This document shows positions 11,520 to 23,629 of a stretch of DNA of 64,000 bases, piece by piece. Both the position numbers and the translations under genes were made by a program. This stretch comes from Sialis fuliginosa (Eukaryota; Arthropoda; Insecta; Megaloptera; Sialidae): contig OY540810.1 in the NCBI GenBank assembly GCA_961205875.1, forward strand, positions 20,150,001 through 20,214,000, in the 5' to 3' direction. Every line of letters begins with the position of its first letter. Position 1 is the first letter of the stretch. The notes below the pieces were generated by a model. The model was given only the letters and a program-made list of their open reading frames with translations. It ran no database searches and had not been told where the DNA came from.

Positions 11520-12490
11520 ACCTTATTTTTTTAAACTTAATTTTATACATGTATTCTGATAATAACTTGAGCAAAATTAATTTAACTTACAATTAGATGT
11601 AAAAGTTTTATTTGGCATATTCATTTTTTCTATTAATTAATTACGTAAGGTTTGATGGAGGAGCGAGGGTTCGTTAAACCTTACGAATCCTTACGTAGAA
11701 AGGGGATCAAAGCGATACTTACATAAAGCTTTTTTCTAATTAATTGTTTTATAATACGTTAATTGAAACTTCTTTCGGCTGGTAAAATTGGTTTCGTATA
11801 TCATTAGTCACAAATCATTACGAGTGGAGGGAGAAGTTCAAAAATTTCAAAAATCATCAATTGGTGCACTTACCCTATATCTTCTTTCTTTAACTTTTTC
11901 ATAAATATAACAAAAATATCTTTCGGAAAATTTGATTAAAAAATAATAATTATATAATAATAAATTGTTTAAAAGATTTTCAAAGCTTTCCTGATATGAA
12001 CATATTTATTCAAAATATACATATAAATAATACAAAATCATTATTATAATTGTTTTAAAAAAACTTACCTACTGATTAAATAATAAATACGATTATTATA
12101 GCATTATATGTATTATTCATAATATTTTAAAGTTATTAAAAACTTAAACAATTCATCAATTCCTAATAAACTTAGATTAATCATTAATGTATGATTAAAA
12201 CATAAAATAAATCTTTATGTTATTCAAAAAGAACATAAAATTGATTAAAATAAATTCCTGTTCATTTAGCTGTAGTTCATATAAATTATAATGAAATATC
12301 TTAATAAGGCAGTAATATTGCATGTAAATAGAAAATAAATATTAATATATAAATAATTTACTTGCATGCAATTCATAAATGAATGAATTATTTTGTAATA
12401 AAACGCATTCGGATATATTGTTTGTATATTATTAATAATATTTCATGATGTCGTACATTAGTTATCTTTTTACTTTCTTATAGCTATGTA
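11520..12490. other. No gene recognised; small inverted motifs only
   Basis: AT-rich. Around 11642-11696 the segment ACGTAAGGTTT is mirrored by AAACCTTACG and again by CCTTACGT, giving a local hairpin. Nothing else was seen. Confidence 0.4.
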
Positions 12491-12495
12491 TATAT

Positions 12496-13000
12496 ACGAA
12501 ATATACATATAGTATAAGTAAGTATAGTAAAGCCGATTTTTTCGAAATTCGGATTTTGATGGAATTATCCATTTTGACCTTCCTTGAATCTATTCAGCCT
12601 TTTTTCACCATTTCTATAAGCGCTGTAACTTAAATACGACGAATTGAAGGTGTGAAATTTTATATTTAAGATTAATTTCTATCTGGGAAGAAAAATTCCG
12701 ATTTTTGAAAACGATCTTTCAACCGGATACGGATGTTTACTACTGTCGATTTTTGAATTTTTTGAATTACTTTGAAACAGTACGAATTAGAAAAAATGAT
12801 CAAATAAAAATTGTAGATAGGTAATATAATTATCTATAATTTATGTTCTATTCATTTTTTCTAAAAAAAAATATTTTGAGAAAAAAATGTATCGGTGCCC
12901 TAATTTAAAATTTTTTAAAAGTTGTTTTTTCGTTCCACATACAAAGCTTAGTTCTTTTACCGATACAAATGAATTCATTAAAAATTCAAACATTCGGAGA
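12496..13000 (+). repeat. Dispersed repeat family A, uninterrupted plus copy
   Basis: It starts near 'tatagtataagtaag' and continues through 'aaagccgattttttcgaa', 'atatttaagattaattt' and 'cggatacggatg'. It gives the empty-site sequence for the copy at 31500-32560, which carries two later insertions, and is matched in inverse orientation at 6740-7119. Confidence 0.8.
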
Positions 13001-14010
13001 TTATTCTATAATACAACAATTTAGATGGAAATTAATCTACAAAAATTAAACCGGATGTTCCGAAGATGGGCCGGTAATAATCTGGTATGTAAAATATAAT
13101 TTTTAATGAGTTGGCGTACGCCGCCGTAGCTTTCATCTTTCTGTCAATGTTTACTTTTAATTTTTGCAGTCAAGATCGATCTAACGCTTGCCATGAGAGC
13201 GAGGAAAAGTAATGCAGCTGTCTCGGAGAATTTGTATACAGTTTGCCTTCATTCAATTGAATAAAGCAGGAAAACTAATGCATTATAGTGTGACAGTGTT
13301 TTTAAAACAATCCGTATTTAAAAAAAATGTTTGTTGTCATTTGTTCAAAAAAATACCGTGTTGCTGTTTTGTATTTTTGATGTAATTACGCCATTAGGTT
13401 TTATTTCGTGTTGTACAAATTTGTAAACGTTCGCGAGGTACCTATGAAATTTTAATAAGAAATGTATCATGAAAAATTCCTTAATTCTAAAACAACTGGA
13501 ACTGTTGGTGCTCTATAAAAATAATTATTTAAGTAAATACATTTAAAAGAGAAATACAATTATGTTTTCTATGAAATTTATGCATATATAAATAAATACT
13601 TTCTGAGTAGCACTAATCAACGTCCAACCCAAAACCTTGAATCTAGAAACATAAAATTTTAGGGGTGTCTTCCTTTTATGATGTAAACACTTACTAAAAA
13701 GATATTTTCTTAAATTCAACCTCTAAGGAGGTGGAGGTGTTTACCGTTTTTATTTTAATATGTATCTCAGCATAATTGTTTATAACATATTATAAATTAT
13801 AAGGGCGAGTTTTGAAGCAAAATATTATTCTGTTAAAATAAAATTACATGATATGTATTACGATTTTTTTAAATTAAATTTTAATAGAGGTAAAAAATTG
13901 TTCCAGATTAACTGTACATATGGTATTAGATAAATTTATTAATTATATAACTGTTCATATGTATAATTGAAAACTACGGGAGAAGTCACTTTTTATGAAA
14001 AAATTCACGT
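13001..14010. other. No gene recognised
   Basis: A mildly GC-richer patch at 13030-13260 includes the palindrome GGCGTACGCC at about 13111-13120. No splice-supported open frame was found. Confidence 0.35.
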
Positions 14011-14012
14011 AT

Positions 14013-14413
14013 ACAGTGTATTCCAAGTTGATTAAGCCATAGGAAATTTAACATGCGGACAATTAGAAATGTTGTAGTAGCCTTTGATCAAATTTAATGA
14101 TGTATGATTGGTGCATTTTGAAATGCCGCCTCGAAACTAACTGATAAATTTTAAATTAATCAACAGTATTTTGTTTTTAACTAAAAAATACATTAATGAA
14201 ATTAAAGTAAGCATCCTAGATAAAATTATAATAATATTTTTTGGCAGATATAAAATTGAAAACAAAATACTAATGACAATTTTACTAAATTTTGTGGCGG
14301 CATTTCAAAATGCACCAATCACACATCGTTAAATTCGATCAATGGTTACTACAACACTTCTAATTGTCCCCATGTTAAATTTCCTATGGCTTAATCAACT
14401 TGGAATACACTGT
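14013..14413. mobile_element. MITE with ~125-bp terminal inverted repeats
   Basis: ACAGTGTATTCCAAGTTGAT at the left is mirrored at the right end (…CTTGGAATACACTGT). Homology between arms continues through 'taagccataggaaatttaac' to 'ggtgcattttgaaatgccgcc', with about ten differences. There is no coding frame. The left flank is TA and the right is TT, so a TA target duplication is likely but not clean. Confidence 0.9.
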
Positions 14414-15021
14414 TTATATGTATTATAAATATATCTGAAATAATAACGATTTTTTATTTTCTGGGAAATAAACTCTCGCATCAAAAAGAAGAAATCCTGA
14501 GATAACAATAAAAATACACATTTAAACAGGCTGTACATAGTGTGCATAGGTCTGACCTGAACATTTCAACCAGAACTTATTTAACAAACAAAAAACACAA
14601 AATATTTTAAAAATTAAATCAGAACTGAATATACCTAATTATTAATTTATTTTTCATAAACTTTACACAAAAAAGGCAAACCACTAGTTCCCGTGAAAGC
14701 GACCTTAAGGCCAACTACCTCATAAATAATGAATGATTAATATTATAATGTCGAGAACAACTAAAATGAGATCATTTATATGCGATATTTACTTTGTGGG
14801 CGCAAGTTCGATCAGAATCTATCGATCACAAACTGCTTTGTAAGATACCGACCGTATATGCGGGTGTATGTGTGTTTTTTCAGAGGTGCATTAGTCCTAG
14901 TAAAATTCAAGATGACATATCTTAGAAGCCACTAGCTATATGAATGTATATATCTTATTTAATAATAATATAATCATATGTTTATTGTCTAAACGTTAAG
15001 AATTTAATGAAAACTAAATTT

Positions 15022-15135
15022 ACAGCAAAATTTTGATTCACAAAATCATCGACAGAAAAGAAGAAGAAATGAGAAAGGTGTCATAAATCGTTTTTAAAAG
15101 CCAGACGATGATTTTGTGAATCGAAAGTTTGCTGT
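15022..15135. repeat. 30-bp inverted repeat, hairpin
   Basis: ACAGCAAAATTTTGATTCAC... (15022-15051) pairs with 15106-15135 (CGATGATTTTGTGAATCG...GCTGT), with a 54-bp loop. This is a probable short MITE or foldback. Confidence 0.75.
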
Positions 15136-15599
15136 TAATTTTTTTTTTCAATAATTTAAATATTTAGACAAGAAAAACAATAATAATTATTTTATTTTAA
15201 CTTTATTACTTTCATATTATTTAATTTAATAGAAATAACCTATTTTTCCACATAGCGGAAAAACACATTTCTTTTCATGCTGTTAAGGTAGCTGAATTAT
15301 TCCATATTATCGAGTTTTAATAAAATAAATGATCATGTGAGAAGTAGGGGCTTGCGTACTAGTGTCCCGTACCGTACAATTTTTCTCAATTATTATTAAT
15401 CGATTAAGTTAATTTAATTTAAAAAAAGTTAAGAACCACTAGTTTTAATTAATAATTTGTCTATTAGAAAACAGATCGCTACAAATGAACTATATATTTT
15501 ACTAAGAATGTTGAGTTATTTTTGAAAGTTTTGATAATTTTCCTTTGACCTGATTCTACTTGAATAAATAACGTAATAATAAACGTATTATTTTAATAT

Positions 15600-15900
15600 T
15601 ATAATATTCTTCTCGCTGGATCAAATGAGACCAATTACAACCCTTCATCAGGGAGCAAATTGTGAATTTGTTAATTTAGCATACGGGCTTAAAATATCAT
15701 TTAACACGCATCTGGACTATTCTTTTAAATTGATTAAATTATTTTGAAGGTTTCCAAATAGTATACTTATGTAAATTTGTAAAATGTTTCCATATTTATA
15801 GTTTTAGGCTCCTAAAATATCACATAATACACATCTGGACTACTTTTTATTTAATTGATTAAATAATTTAATTATTATATCCAAGGTTTCCGCCAACGAC
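15600..15900 (-). repeat. Dispersed repeat family C, minus copy
   Basis: Reverse complement of the 10970-11235 region. It starts at 'ggatcaaatgagaccaatta' and contains two related sub-units around 'catctggactattctttt' and 'catctggactactttttat'. Confidence 0.7.
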
Positions 15901-15933
15901 CATTCACTATTCGCCTCTCCTTTGCGTTTCATC

Positions 15934-16000
15934 AAAACGTGTCGTATTTAAAGCGTGTCACATCTTAAAACGTGTCATATATTAAAATGTGTCGAAGCCA
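15934..16000. repeat. 17-bp degenerate tandem repeat
   Basis: Four successive units built on 'aaaacgtgtc' followed by six or seven A/T-rich bases (aaaacgtgtcgtattt, aaagcgtgtcacatctt, aaaacgtgtcatatatt, aaaatgtgtcgaag). Confidence 0.7.
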
Positions 16001-16655
16001 TTCCAATTTACTAATCTCGCTAAAGAAGTTTTCACTTCAAAAACGTCCCCGAATCAAAAATAAAATATTATATGATACGCCCCCCTTCAAACTGAGTAGG
16101 TAATTTTGTTTGAAAAATTTTTCAAATAGCTTACTTTTCGTAATAATAAAAATTCGCAACGTTTTTATTCTTTAATTTTAGATATGCAGTAAAACGTTTC
16201 TACATGGGCTGAAATCAGCTAGTTCGCTCCTGTTTACTTAGATGTAAGTGCGTATAGATGTGTGTGTGTGTGTGTATTAGTATGTACGTGTATGTAAGTA
16301 ATAAAGTCAAGTACTTTTTAGATAACTTTCTGGTGTAAGCAGAACTTTATATATGTACATAAATATCAAAAAGTTTGACTCATGCGTTTTGTGTGTAGGC
16401 TAATTTGGAAACCTATAAAAGTATCATTATGAAATTTTGCTACCCGAAGTTCGAAACGAGTAAAAAAAAATGTTTAAAAAATAAATCCTTAAAATGTTTT
16501 TATCAGGACTAAATCTGTTCATATTATTAAAAGCTATCTCACATTTTTTTTTGCTTATCAAGAAATATACGAACGAATTCGTACATAGAAAAGTCAAACG
16601 AATACAGAGAAAATACAAATTGGTTTATAGAATAAAAATAAAAACTATAATATTC
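16001..16655. other. No gene recognised; short TG microsatellite
   Basis: AT-rich apart from a (TG)n run at about 16258-16275. A minus-strand frame at 16427-16618 looks accidental. Confidence 0.4.
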
Positions 16656-16657
16656 AT

Positions 16658-16980
16658 TTTTTGTGGGAAGTGAAATGCGATTTACGCACGGGGGCCACTG
16701 TGAGCAGCCATCAGTATTGGACTCCCACCTGTGTGGACTACCGACTAAAATACCCCCATATGTCTCCCGGACGCTAGCCTGGAACCGTTTAACACATCAT
16801 TTCGGGCTGGGTCTTTTGTTATGCCTCAAGGGCTCCCACCTTTAATTTAGAACCGGCTTAAAGGCGGTCCAATTCAACCTTTTTTCTCGGAGAATTTTCG
16901 CCTCTTAGCATTGTCGCAACAACTGTGTCGGGACTCAGCTGACCGAGCTCCTCTTCCAGACTTCTTCTGCGTTTAAGGTA
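16658..16980 (-). pseudogene. 3' end of an R1-clade non-LTR retrotransposon
   Basis: On the minus strand, codons from about 16975 to the stop at 16860-16858 read KRRRSLEEELGQLSPDTVV, then ATMLRGE, then NSPRKKVELDRL. The L-G-x-L-(S/T)-P-(D/E)-x-(V/I)-V-x-x-ML pattern followed by a basic tail and an early stop is what I know from the C-terminus of R1/TRAS-type reverse transcriptase proteins. The usual tryptophan-containing stretch between MLRGE and the basic tail is missing, so there is an in-frame deletion. About 200 bp of GC-rich 3' untranslated sequence follows (16857-16660), then an A-rich run (TTTTTTG on plus). The 5' part is absent: this is a dead, truncated insertion. The family is inferred from recalled motifs only. 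Confidence 0.6.
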
Positions 16981-16984
16981 GTTT

Positions 16985-18761
16985 TATTTAGTAAGTTATT
17001 ATGTATTTCCATCATATTGTTGTATGATGAATTTTTCACTAATAGAAGCCTGGAGATATTAAAATGATTTCTTTTATTTTTGAAATAAATCACATGTTTC
17101 TTTGACAAAGCACGAACTTTCATATACAATATACCTATATATATAGATACCAAAGACAGTTAATATTTTTTAAATGTATGGTATACATTTTCGGTATGCT
17201 ATTATGATTATGTTATAATATTCAGTAGCGTAGCCATATTTTAAAAAAAAATTTGGGATGGGCGAGTGCGAAAACATAAAAAAAAATATCTTATATTTTT
17301 ACCTTCACTTCTCTTAATTTTCAATTAAAATTGCATTTTTCAATCTATATTACTCACTCCACTGCGGGGGGAGAGGAGGGGCAGGCCATTGTTAATATCA
17401 AATAATTATAATAAGATTGAATATGTATAAAAAACTATTTTGAAGATGAAACTACATGCTTCTAATTTTTTTAACTCCATGCACGTTTACTTATTTTACA
17501 ATTTAATGTAACAAATTGTTTTTCCGTGTTTTATAATCCTATACCTCGAATGAATTAACTTGTAAACGTATCTACCCTTAATCGCTTGAAGGTAACTACA
17601 TTTTCCTTTATACATAAGTACTCTAGTCAGATATTGAGTAGAATTAATTAATTATATCTTACGCCTTACTGACTGGTTTTATCAATAAATAAGTTCAAAT
17701 TTCGGGCCCCTTAACTGTAAAAATGGCGATCTGAGGGGGAGGGGGGGGGGGTTATTCTGTGGCATTCCTATGAAACTGTTGTATTTTTTACATATCTTTT
17801 ATATAGATCTTATAAATGAAGTTATTAACATACAAACTCAACTAACCGTTTTAGGTGTCAAAGCATTAGAAACGCATTTTTCAACTATTAAAAAAATAAA
17901 TAAAACATGATCCACTATTACCCATCCATGTAGGATAACTGTGGATCGACATGATTACAGTGAATCGCTAATTAAACTAAAGAAAAAAGACTGTGTAATG
18001 AGTGACGATTCAGTTGATGGAGCTTGAGTATTTGATGGTTCAGTAGATGAGGATGGAGTCCTTAATAGTAGAATATATGGAGATAGAGTCCTTGACAATG
18101 TATCTATGAGCAATGTTGTTATAGTTTCACTAGCGGAAGGGGCATCATCAATGTAACCCACAGGCACGTGCAAAAATAATAATCAAATTGTTAAAAATAC
18201 AAGCAACAATGAATTAAAAACATCTGTTTCACCAATACTTAACATACTTCTACGTAGTTCAAAATTATAAAACATGTCAATATATGTATATTAATCTCAA
18301 TAAAAAATTGTTTTGAAAAATACTGTTCGTACTTTTTTTGTCGGAGTGCCGCAACACGTCTACCCTCTGCGATAATTTAACAAATACTAACGAGCAAGCG
18401 GGATATTTAAAAAAGTGTGTCTCCTGATGCAATAAGTATGTGCATGTGGTTAATACAAAAAAAATATTTGCACTGATCCACTGTGTACCATCATCCACTT
18501 TTACCCATGTTCCCCTATCTGTAGGTGCCCACGCTACTCTACAGTAGTTTGTTTCTAAGAAATGATAACAGTGACACAGTAACTGAGGGTTCAGTCATCA
18601 GTCCCGTGAGTAATTGTGTGGTATTGACTTACGTTCAAGATTTAGGCCAGGGGTGTATTTGAGTAAACATGTAAATACTGACAGTGCATTATGTAGTTTG
18701 TATTGTATGTGGATTGTGTAAATACGCACGTTCTATATACATTTGTGTACGCATGCATTAT

Positions 18762-18765
<4 letters not shown>
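16985..18765. other. No confident gene; G-rich tracts
   Basis: G-rich runs lie on the plus strand at 17365-17380 and 17734-17751. CAGTAGCGTAGCC at about 17223 looks like a DNA-transposon end without a partner. The 72-codon Ser/Thr/Pro-rich minus frame at 17955-18173 lies between 'ccacta/tttaccc' motifs at about 17912 and 18495 and could be old transposon coding DNA, but no domain can be named. Confidence 0.35.

Positions 18766-18767
<2 letters not shown>

Positions 18768-18820
<53 letters not shown>
18768..18820. repeat. (TA)n microsatellite
   Basis: About 25 uninterrupted TA dinucleotides. Confidence 0.95.
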
Positions 18821-18821
<1 letters not shown>

Positions 18822-19290
18822 TGCTCTATATACAGAGTGTTCATTTTTACACTTACCATCGATATAAAATAATATTTATGAAACATAATTAATTGATTAG
18901 CCATATATCTTATCAGCCGTTAAATTTATATAAAAATATCTATCTTTACAGGCTATGTGCACGACGCCTATTAGGGTCTCTAACGGATAATAGAGAAACG
19001 ATTGAACTCTCTTTTTATTACTATCTACTATATACAATATCATTTGATCTAGCTATGTGCATATAATATAAATAGCATTGCATAAAAGGTGCGTGATAAT
19101 TATTTAATTTTTTTCTTCTTCAATTATGACGTATAATAGAAAAATAATTAATTCGTTTACATTGACAGCATAACCTCAAACTGTGGCACCAGACCGGGTT
19201 TGAATGTATCAAACACTTAATCCATTTTACTTTCACAGATTTACATTAATAATTTTCAAAGTTATAAGTAAAAATAAAATTATGGTTTTA
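18821..19290. other. Sequence downstream of the THAP exon, nothing recognised
   Basis: If the THAP exon at 19296-19500 is spliced, this is its intron. I looked on the minus strand for the second half of the THAP fold (a Cys...His-Phe segment) and did not find it. Confidence 0.35.
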
Positions 19291-19295
19291 CTTAC

Positions 19296-19500
19296 TTGAC
19301 TCTTTTTCCGCTTTGATCCACTTCGTTCGTTTTTCGAGGTTATAACTTCGTACAGGAAATCTATAGAACCTTATTTTACTTAAACAATTAACACAACAAC
19401 CTGGAACACAACAAGTGTTTCCAGATTGCTTAGTTTTTCCTATGTTTTGTGTGAAATTAAAAAACATTCTGAAATTATAATTATTTTCACTTTTTAACAC
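19296..19500 (-). CDS. THAP-type zinc-finger exon (DNA-binding protein, partial)
   Basis: The minus-strand frame ends KIRFYRFPVRSYNLEKRTKW followed by IKAEKES. Upstream of it comes CCVPGC. The order C-C-V-P-G-C, then R-F-Y-R-F-P, then a Leu-Glu-Lys stretch and the K-W-I-K helix is the first half of the THAP domain, a C2CH zinc-binding fold that binds DNA. THAP domains occur in host regulators and at the N-terminus of P-element-type transposases. The frame stops at a consensus donor: GAGTCAA|GTAAGT, with GT at 19295-19294. A possible acceptor (ATTATAATTTCAG|AATG) lies at about 19470, so the exon may start there with the methionine of MFFNFTQN rather than at 19500. The rest of the domain (second Cys, His and the AVPTIF-like end) must lie in another exon not seen here. 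An RTE-like repeat end begins about 90 bp upstream, so transposon origin is possible. Confidence 0.65.
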
Positions 19501-19589
19501 AAATCATCACTGACATATACGGAAAAATAAAATCCAGAGTTTACAATGATGTTCACCACGAGCGCTCGTATCGACATTATTTGTAACTC

Positions 19590-19770
19590 CACCTTTTTGC
19601 ACATAGCCAATACATAGAAATGAATGTTCGTTTGTATGAGGCTTATAGACTCGAGAAGTACTGAACCGATTTCAATACGGTTTTCACCAATTTTTCTATG
19701 CATATTCGAGGCTATTAATATTTTATGAAAACCTAAGATTTAACATCAGAAGACTAAAAAAATATTAATC
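19590..19770 (-). repeat. 3' end of a dispersed retroelement-like repeat
   Basis: Read on minus: 'gatgttaaatcttaggttttcat', then 'aaatcggttcagta', then 'ctataagcctcatacaaacg' and 'aacattcatttcta'. The same order occurs on plus at 33130-33310. A terminal 'gaacattcattttta tatata' is typical of the 3' ends of RTE-type non-LTR elements as I remember them. No coding part remains. Confidence 0.6.
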
Positions 19771-20655
19771 AAGTCGTGTTTTGTTTCCATTATGCAAAGC
19801 ATAAATACAACTGTCATATATATATTGCATATAAAAGAAAGTAGCTAAAGCCATGTGATACAGAATTCTATAATTTAATGTTTGCATATTTTATTAATTT
19901 AGGTCACTATGATCACGTCTCATTCAAATATTTTATCGAACAATTTGATGATTTTTGACACATGTTAACAATTAAATATTTTGAAATATATTGATTGAAA
20001 ATTGTTTTTTTTTTCGATTAGTGATTCTACATCCAACTTTCGAAAAATATCGGAAGAAAACCGAAACATATTTTTTTTGATTTTGAACATCCTTCATTTT
20101 GAAACCCATAAAATAATTTTGCTGATTAACGATTATAACCGAGATCAGAAAAAACCGAAAAGGATAAAAATTCCACAAAAAAACTGTCATTCATTATCCT
20201 CGAGCTCATGATGGAAATATACATATAGATCTTTTTTTCAACGTTTTGTTATGAGAGTAATAGCAACAGATAATGTGTAAGATAATAATTTATTAATCTT
20301 ACTATAAGCTAACACTGAACAGTTTATTATTAATCAATGATAATCTAATACATACATAGTTCACAAATACATAGGTATGTTAGTTTATTCCAAATTAATA
20401 AATAACAAAATTATGTATTAACATGTTTGTATGATTAATAATAGAAGCCTTTCCTCGTGATTTAATTCTATAAATGATTAACATTATAATTTAATAATGA
20501 GATCATCTACAACTATTTCTATACGTACACGACGAAAACATTTTATTTTTTTAATTAAATTATATCAGAGTTGATATATTTTCGTAGCAGTTTTAAAATA
20601 CCTTTCTAACTCCCAACTACTACTATGGACAAGTAAATGAAACACAAGTACTATT
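19771..20655. other. No feature recognised
   Basis: AT-rich. Overlapping 70-codon frames on both strands at 19972-20211 are mutual shadows without domain content. Confidence 0.4.
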
Positions 20656-20660
20656 TTTAT

Positions 20661-21451
20661 AGGTCAAAATGACCCGTTTATTATTTATTGAAAAAATTTA
20701 ACAGAATCACGATTTTTATAAAAAATAAAAGCTACTTCATATTTAACTCAAATCAGTTTGGGAAAAATGTTTTTGACATACATATGTGACAAAACGTTGA
20801 TGTTTTCTTATCGCTTTTACTTGGACAAAAAAAGCACCTCCTTTCTTTTTAGATGTAGAAATACATTCATTTTAAGCATATTAACCTACATGACATTTGC
20901 AATCAGAATTCTAAGGTTTCAAGGAATCTTTTGGTTGCACATTCGATCATACATAATCTATAATACTTTCACATAACGCGCGTCCGATTTGTTTTATAAG
21001 GAATATCTAATATTTTTTTCCTTAATGATGAGGTTTTATATATAACTCTACAGTGAGTTGAGAGTACAACTATATTGTCTACATGACGTCACATGGGAAA
21101 TGGAGGGTCATATTCAAATGTTCATTTCATACAAATATAAACAAATAAAGTCACATTAAAACGATGAATCCATATTTGTTATATTAGTTTTTTACTGCTG
21201 AAAAGGTTAAAAAAAATTAAATATTATTTAGAACAAAAAATCAATTAATATATTTAAAGAACATATTTGTTATAATAGACGGGTAACTTTGACCTGAAAT
21301 AAACTCTACCACAGAACAAGACTTTTCACCACGAGTGTTTTGTTCCTGCTAAAAAGTACACTGAAAAAATGATAAAAATTATAATTCAACCCCATATCAC
21401 TAAATTACAATACAACGCGCATAAAAATAAATATAAGATGGGTCACTCTGA
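20661..21451. mobile_element. Possible TIR element with GGTCAAAATGACC ends
   Basis: AGGTCAAAATGACCCGTTTA at 20661 and GGGTCACTCTGACCC at 21440 are loose inverted repeats of each other, and each end is itself palindromic (GGTCA...TGACC). A related 'ggtaactttgacctg' lies at about 21281. Such GGGTCA/TGACCC ends occur in some piggyBac-like and other MITEs, but no TTAA target duplication was seen. The 72-codon frame inside (20758-20976) matches nothing I know. Confidence 0.3.
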
Positions 21452-21614
21452 CCCATTCGTAATAATTGGGGGGTTTATACTCATATTAATACTTATATAT
21501 TAATACTTATATTAATCCTTTTTATTATTATTCAAAATTTCGATCTATGAACATTGACAATATTTTCACAAATAGCTCAAATTCGGGACTGGTTCGGATA
21601 ATCAGATGATTTTA

Positions 21615-21900
21615 TTTTTTGCACGCTACAAGGTTAAAAGGTCACCAAATTCCTAGATGATACAAAGAAAAGCTTTATCTTTTACTGGAAATTCTCCAGA
21701 CCTCAACCCTATAGAAAGTCTTTGGGAGTTGATGTAGCGAAAAAATTTCAGGGAAATGGTAACCAGAAAGTAATCGAGAGATCAATTGCAGTATAGAAAA
21801 GGAATGAGAAGATAAAAGACGATTGTTTAAAAAAACATAGAGTTTGCCTGGGAGGGTAGAAGTTGCCATAGTCGTCAAGGGGTAGATAAAAAAATAATGA
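21615..21900 (+). pseudogene. Tc1-type transposase C-terminus, degraded
   Basis: In plus frame from 21687 the sequence reads GNSPDLNPIESLWELM, the near-invariant block around the third catalytic acid of Tc1-like transposases (DDE, cut-and-paste DNA transposition in the nucleus). It is followed by a TAG stop, then RKNFREMVTRK and another stop. A shifted frame just upstream gives KVTKFLDDTK, which fits the region before that block, and downstream fragments resemble the final helices (…KK-x-IE-F…). At least one frameshift and several stops make this a dead remnant. Only about the last quarter of the protein is present, and no TIR was found. Confidence 0.85.
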
Positions 21901-22560
21901 CATTTAGTCAATAGATATGATTTTTTACTTTGACAATAACAGAGACAAAAAATAGCATTGCACTCTTAACCGATCTATGTTTTTCTTACGTTTTTTTGGG
22001 CACTGAAAACACTATTAACAAAAAAGATTTTTTGTTACCGACAAAAAAAATTAAAAAATTTATATTAGCTTTGAGAACTTCCACGGGCATCTTTTGTATT
22101 ACTGTACAATCATAAGTCTGATCGTTCTTCATTAAATTTGATTAAAAAAAATTAATTCAGTATCAAAAATATTTTTTGAAGAGCTGTGTAACTACAAAAT
22201 TGACCACTTTCGATTACTGTTATTTATTTATATTATATATGTTATACTTATATTTATATTATATGTATTAAAATACATATGTAAAAATCTGATATTTTTA
22301 AATAAATTTTATCAAATGCATAAAAATCATCAGAGAATACTGATTATATCTTTAAACAAATAATTACATAAATAATTAAATATCTAAAATCTCACATTTC
22401 GGTGGAAAATTTCATAATATAATCTTGAATCTTAACTGTACTTAGAAACCAACACTCACCTTTATAATCCATCACTAAAGCCTACAAGTAAAATCTGATT
22501 ACTTTCGATTAGTTAAAACTAAAGGCAAGATAAATGAGTATCCATATTGAAGTTGATTCA
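21901..22560. other. No feature recognised
   Basis: AT-rich. The 61-codon plus frame at 21930-22115 has no domain or splice support. Confidence 0.4.
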
Positions 22561-22564
22561 AAGG

Positions 22565-22690
22565 ACAAACGAGATAGCTCCTAATGTCGCCGGTAGGTCG
22601 GGAACACTGCAGCCAAGCTGTCTGGAACAGCAGCTCGAGTCCGGTTAGGTTCACTTTGAACTCACAAAGGCCACCAATTCCGGGTATTAT
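22565..22690. other. GC-rich island, possible exon
   Basis: A sharp GC-rich segment. It is open on the minus strand from about 22690 to about 22505 (…LELLFQTAWLQCSRPTGD…). On plus there is a short ATG frame beginning MSPVGREHCSQAVW. Neither has clear splice borders nor a recognised domain. The stretch 'gctcgagtccgg' loosely resembles a Pol III B box, so a SINE is another possibility. Confidence 0.3.
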
Positions 22691-22699
22691 AATTTAATT

Positions 22700-23170
22700 T
22701 GTATAATCAACCACAGTGGTGTTTACGTATGTGGGTGGGTGTCTTGAATTGTGTTGACGCACACGAAAAATATAGAACATGATATTATATAACATGAATA
22801 AGGTACAATCATTATATGTTTACATTTTGGTGTAGAGAATATGTAAACAATGTATAAAATAGTTAATATTTGTTAATAGACTAATCCGGAAATTTTTGAC
22901 ATACCTTTTTACTTTTTTATTACTTAATTGCAAATATTAAGCTAAAAAAATTATAATAGCATTGAACAAATTGTTTTTTTTATTGCTCAATTTTAAATTA
23001 TTCAATATTAAAAGTCGTAAAAATTATCTCGCATTTAAAACGCGACGTGATTGAATCGTTTGTAACGTTCTGTCCAGCTGTCAATGTTGTTTGTATACAA
23101 AGTTTCAATGCGTGAGTTATAAAAACTAGAATAATAATAAAAATGATCCGAAATCCTCAAATTTGATATT
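22700..23170. other. No feature recognised
   Basis: AT-rich sequence without open frames or clear repeats. Confidence 0.4.
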
Positions 23171-23179
23171 GTTGCCTTA

Positions 23180-23621
23180 GGCGGCTATTATACTATCAAA
23201 TAAATATGTCAAAAATCTTTGACAAAGATTTGATCATATTTCTTTGATAAAATACGAGATTTATCTAAGAAATTCTCAATATTATCTAAGAATATTTTCT
23301 TCTTTTTTGGTGCCTTTTGAATATCAGTGCGTGGATGTTCGTCAATTGACGCGATCGAGGTTTGAATTTACAACCATGTGTTGTGGTTTTTATAATCAAT
23401 AAGAAGATTATCATATAATACTGGATTTTTTTTGATATTCATATTAATAATTATGTAACTGTAACTGTCAGTGATAACTTGGTAGTCACCATTTTGTTTT
23501 TGACGTCAAAAAACTTTGATCAAATATATTATGAAGGTAAATATTATAAAAGTTGACTTATTGTCATATTTCTTTGATCAAAGAAATTTTATCATATTTC
23601 TTTGATAGTGTAATAGCCGCC
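23180..23621. mobile_element. PIF/Harbinger-type MITE, 442 bp, TTA target duplication
   Basis: Terminal inverted repeats are GGCGGCTATTATACTATCAA at the left and …GATAGTGTAATAGCCGCC at the right. A TTA duplication lies at 23177-23179 and 23622-23624. A 3-bp TWA target and GGC-type ends are the hallmarks of PIF/Harbinger. The sub-terminal motif CATATTTCTTTGAT occurs three times (about 23235, 23567, 23593). No transposase is present. Confidence 0.85.
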
Positions 23622-23629
23622 TTAGAAAA

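Noticed and set aside
17955..18173. 72-codon Ser/Thr/Pro-rich minus gene
   Set aside because: Low complexity from imperfect repeats (gatggttcagtagatgagga), no domain, no splice sites; could be transposon debris but not supportable as a gene.
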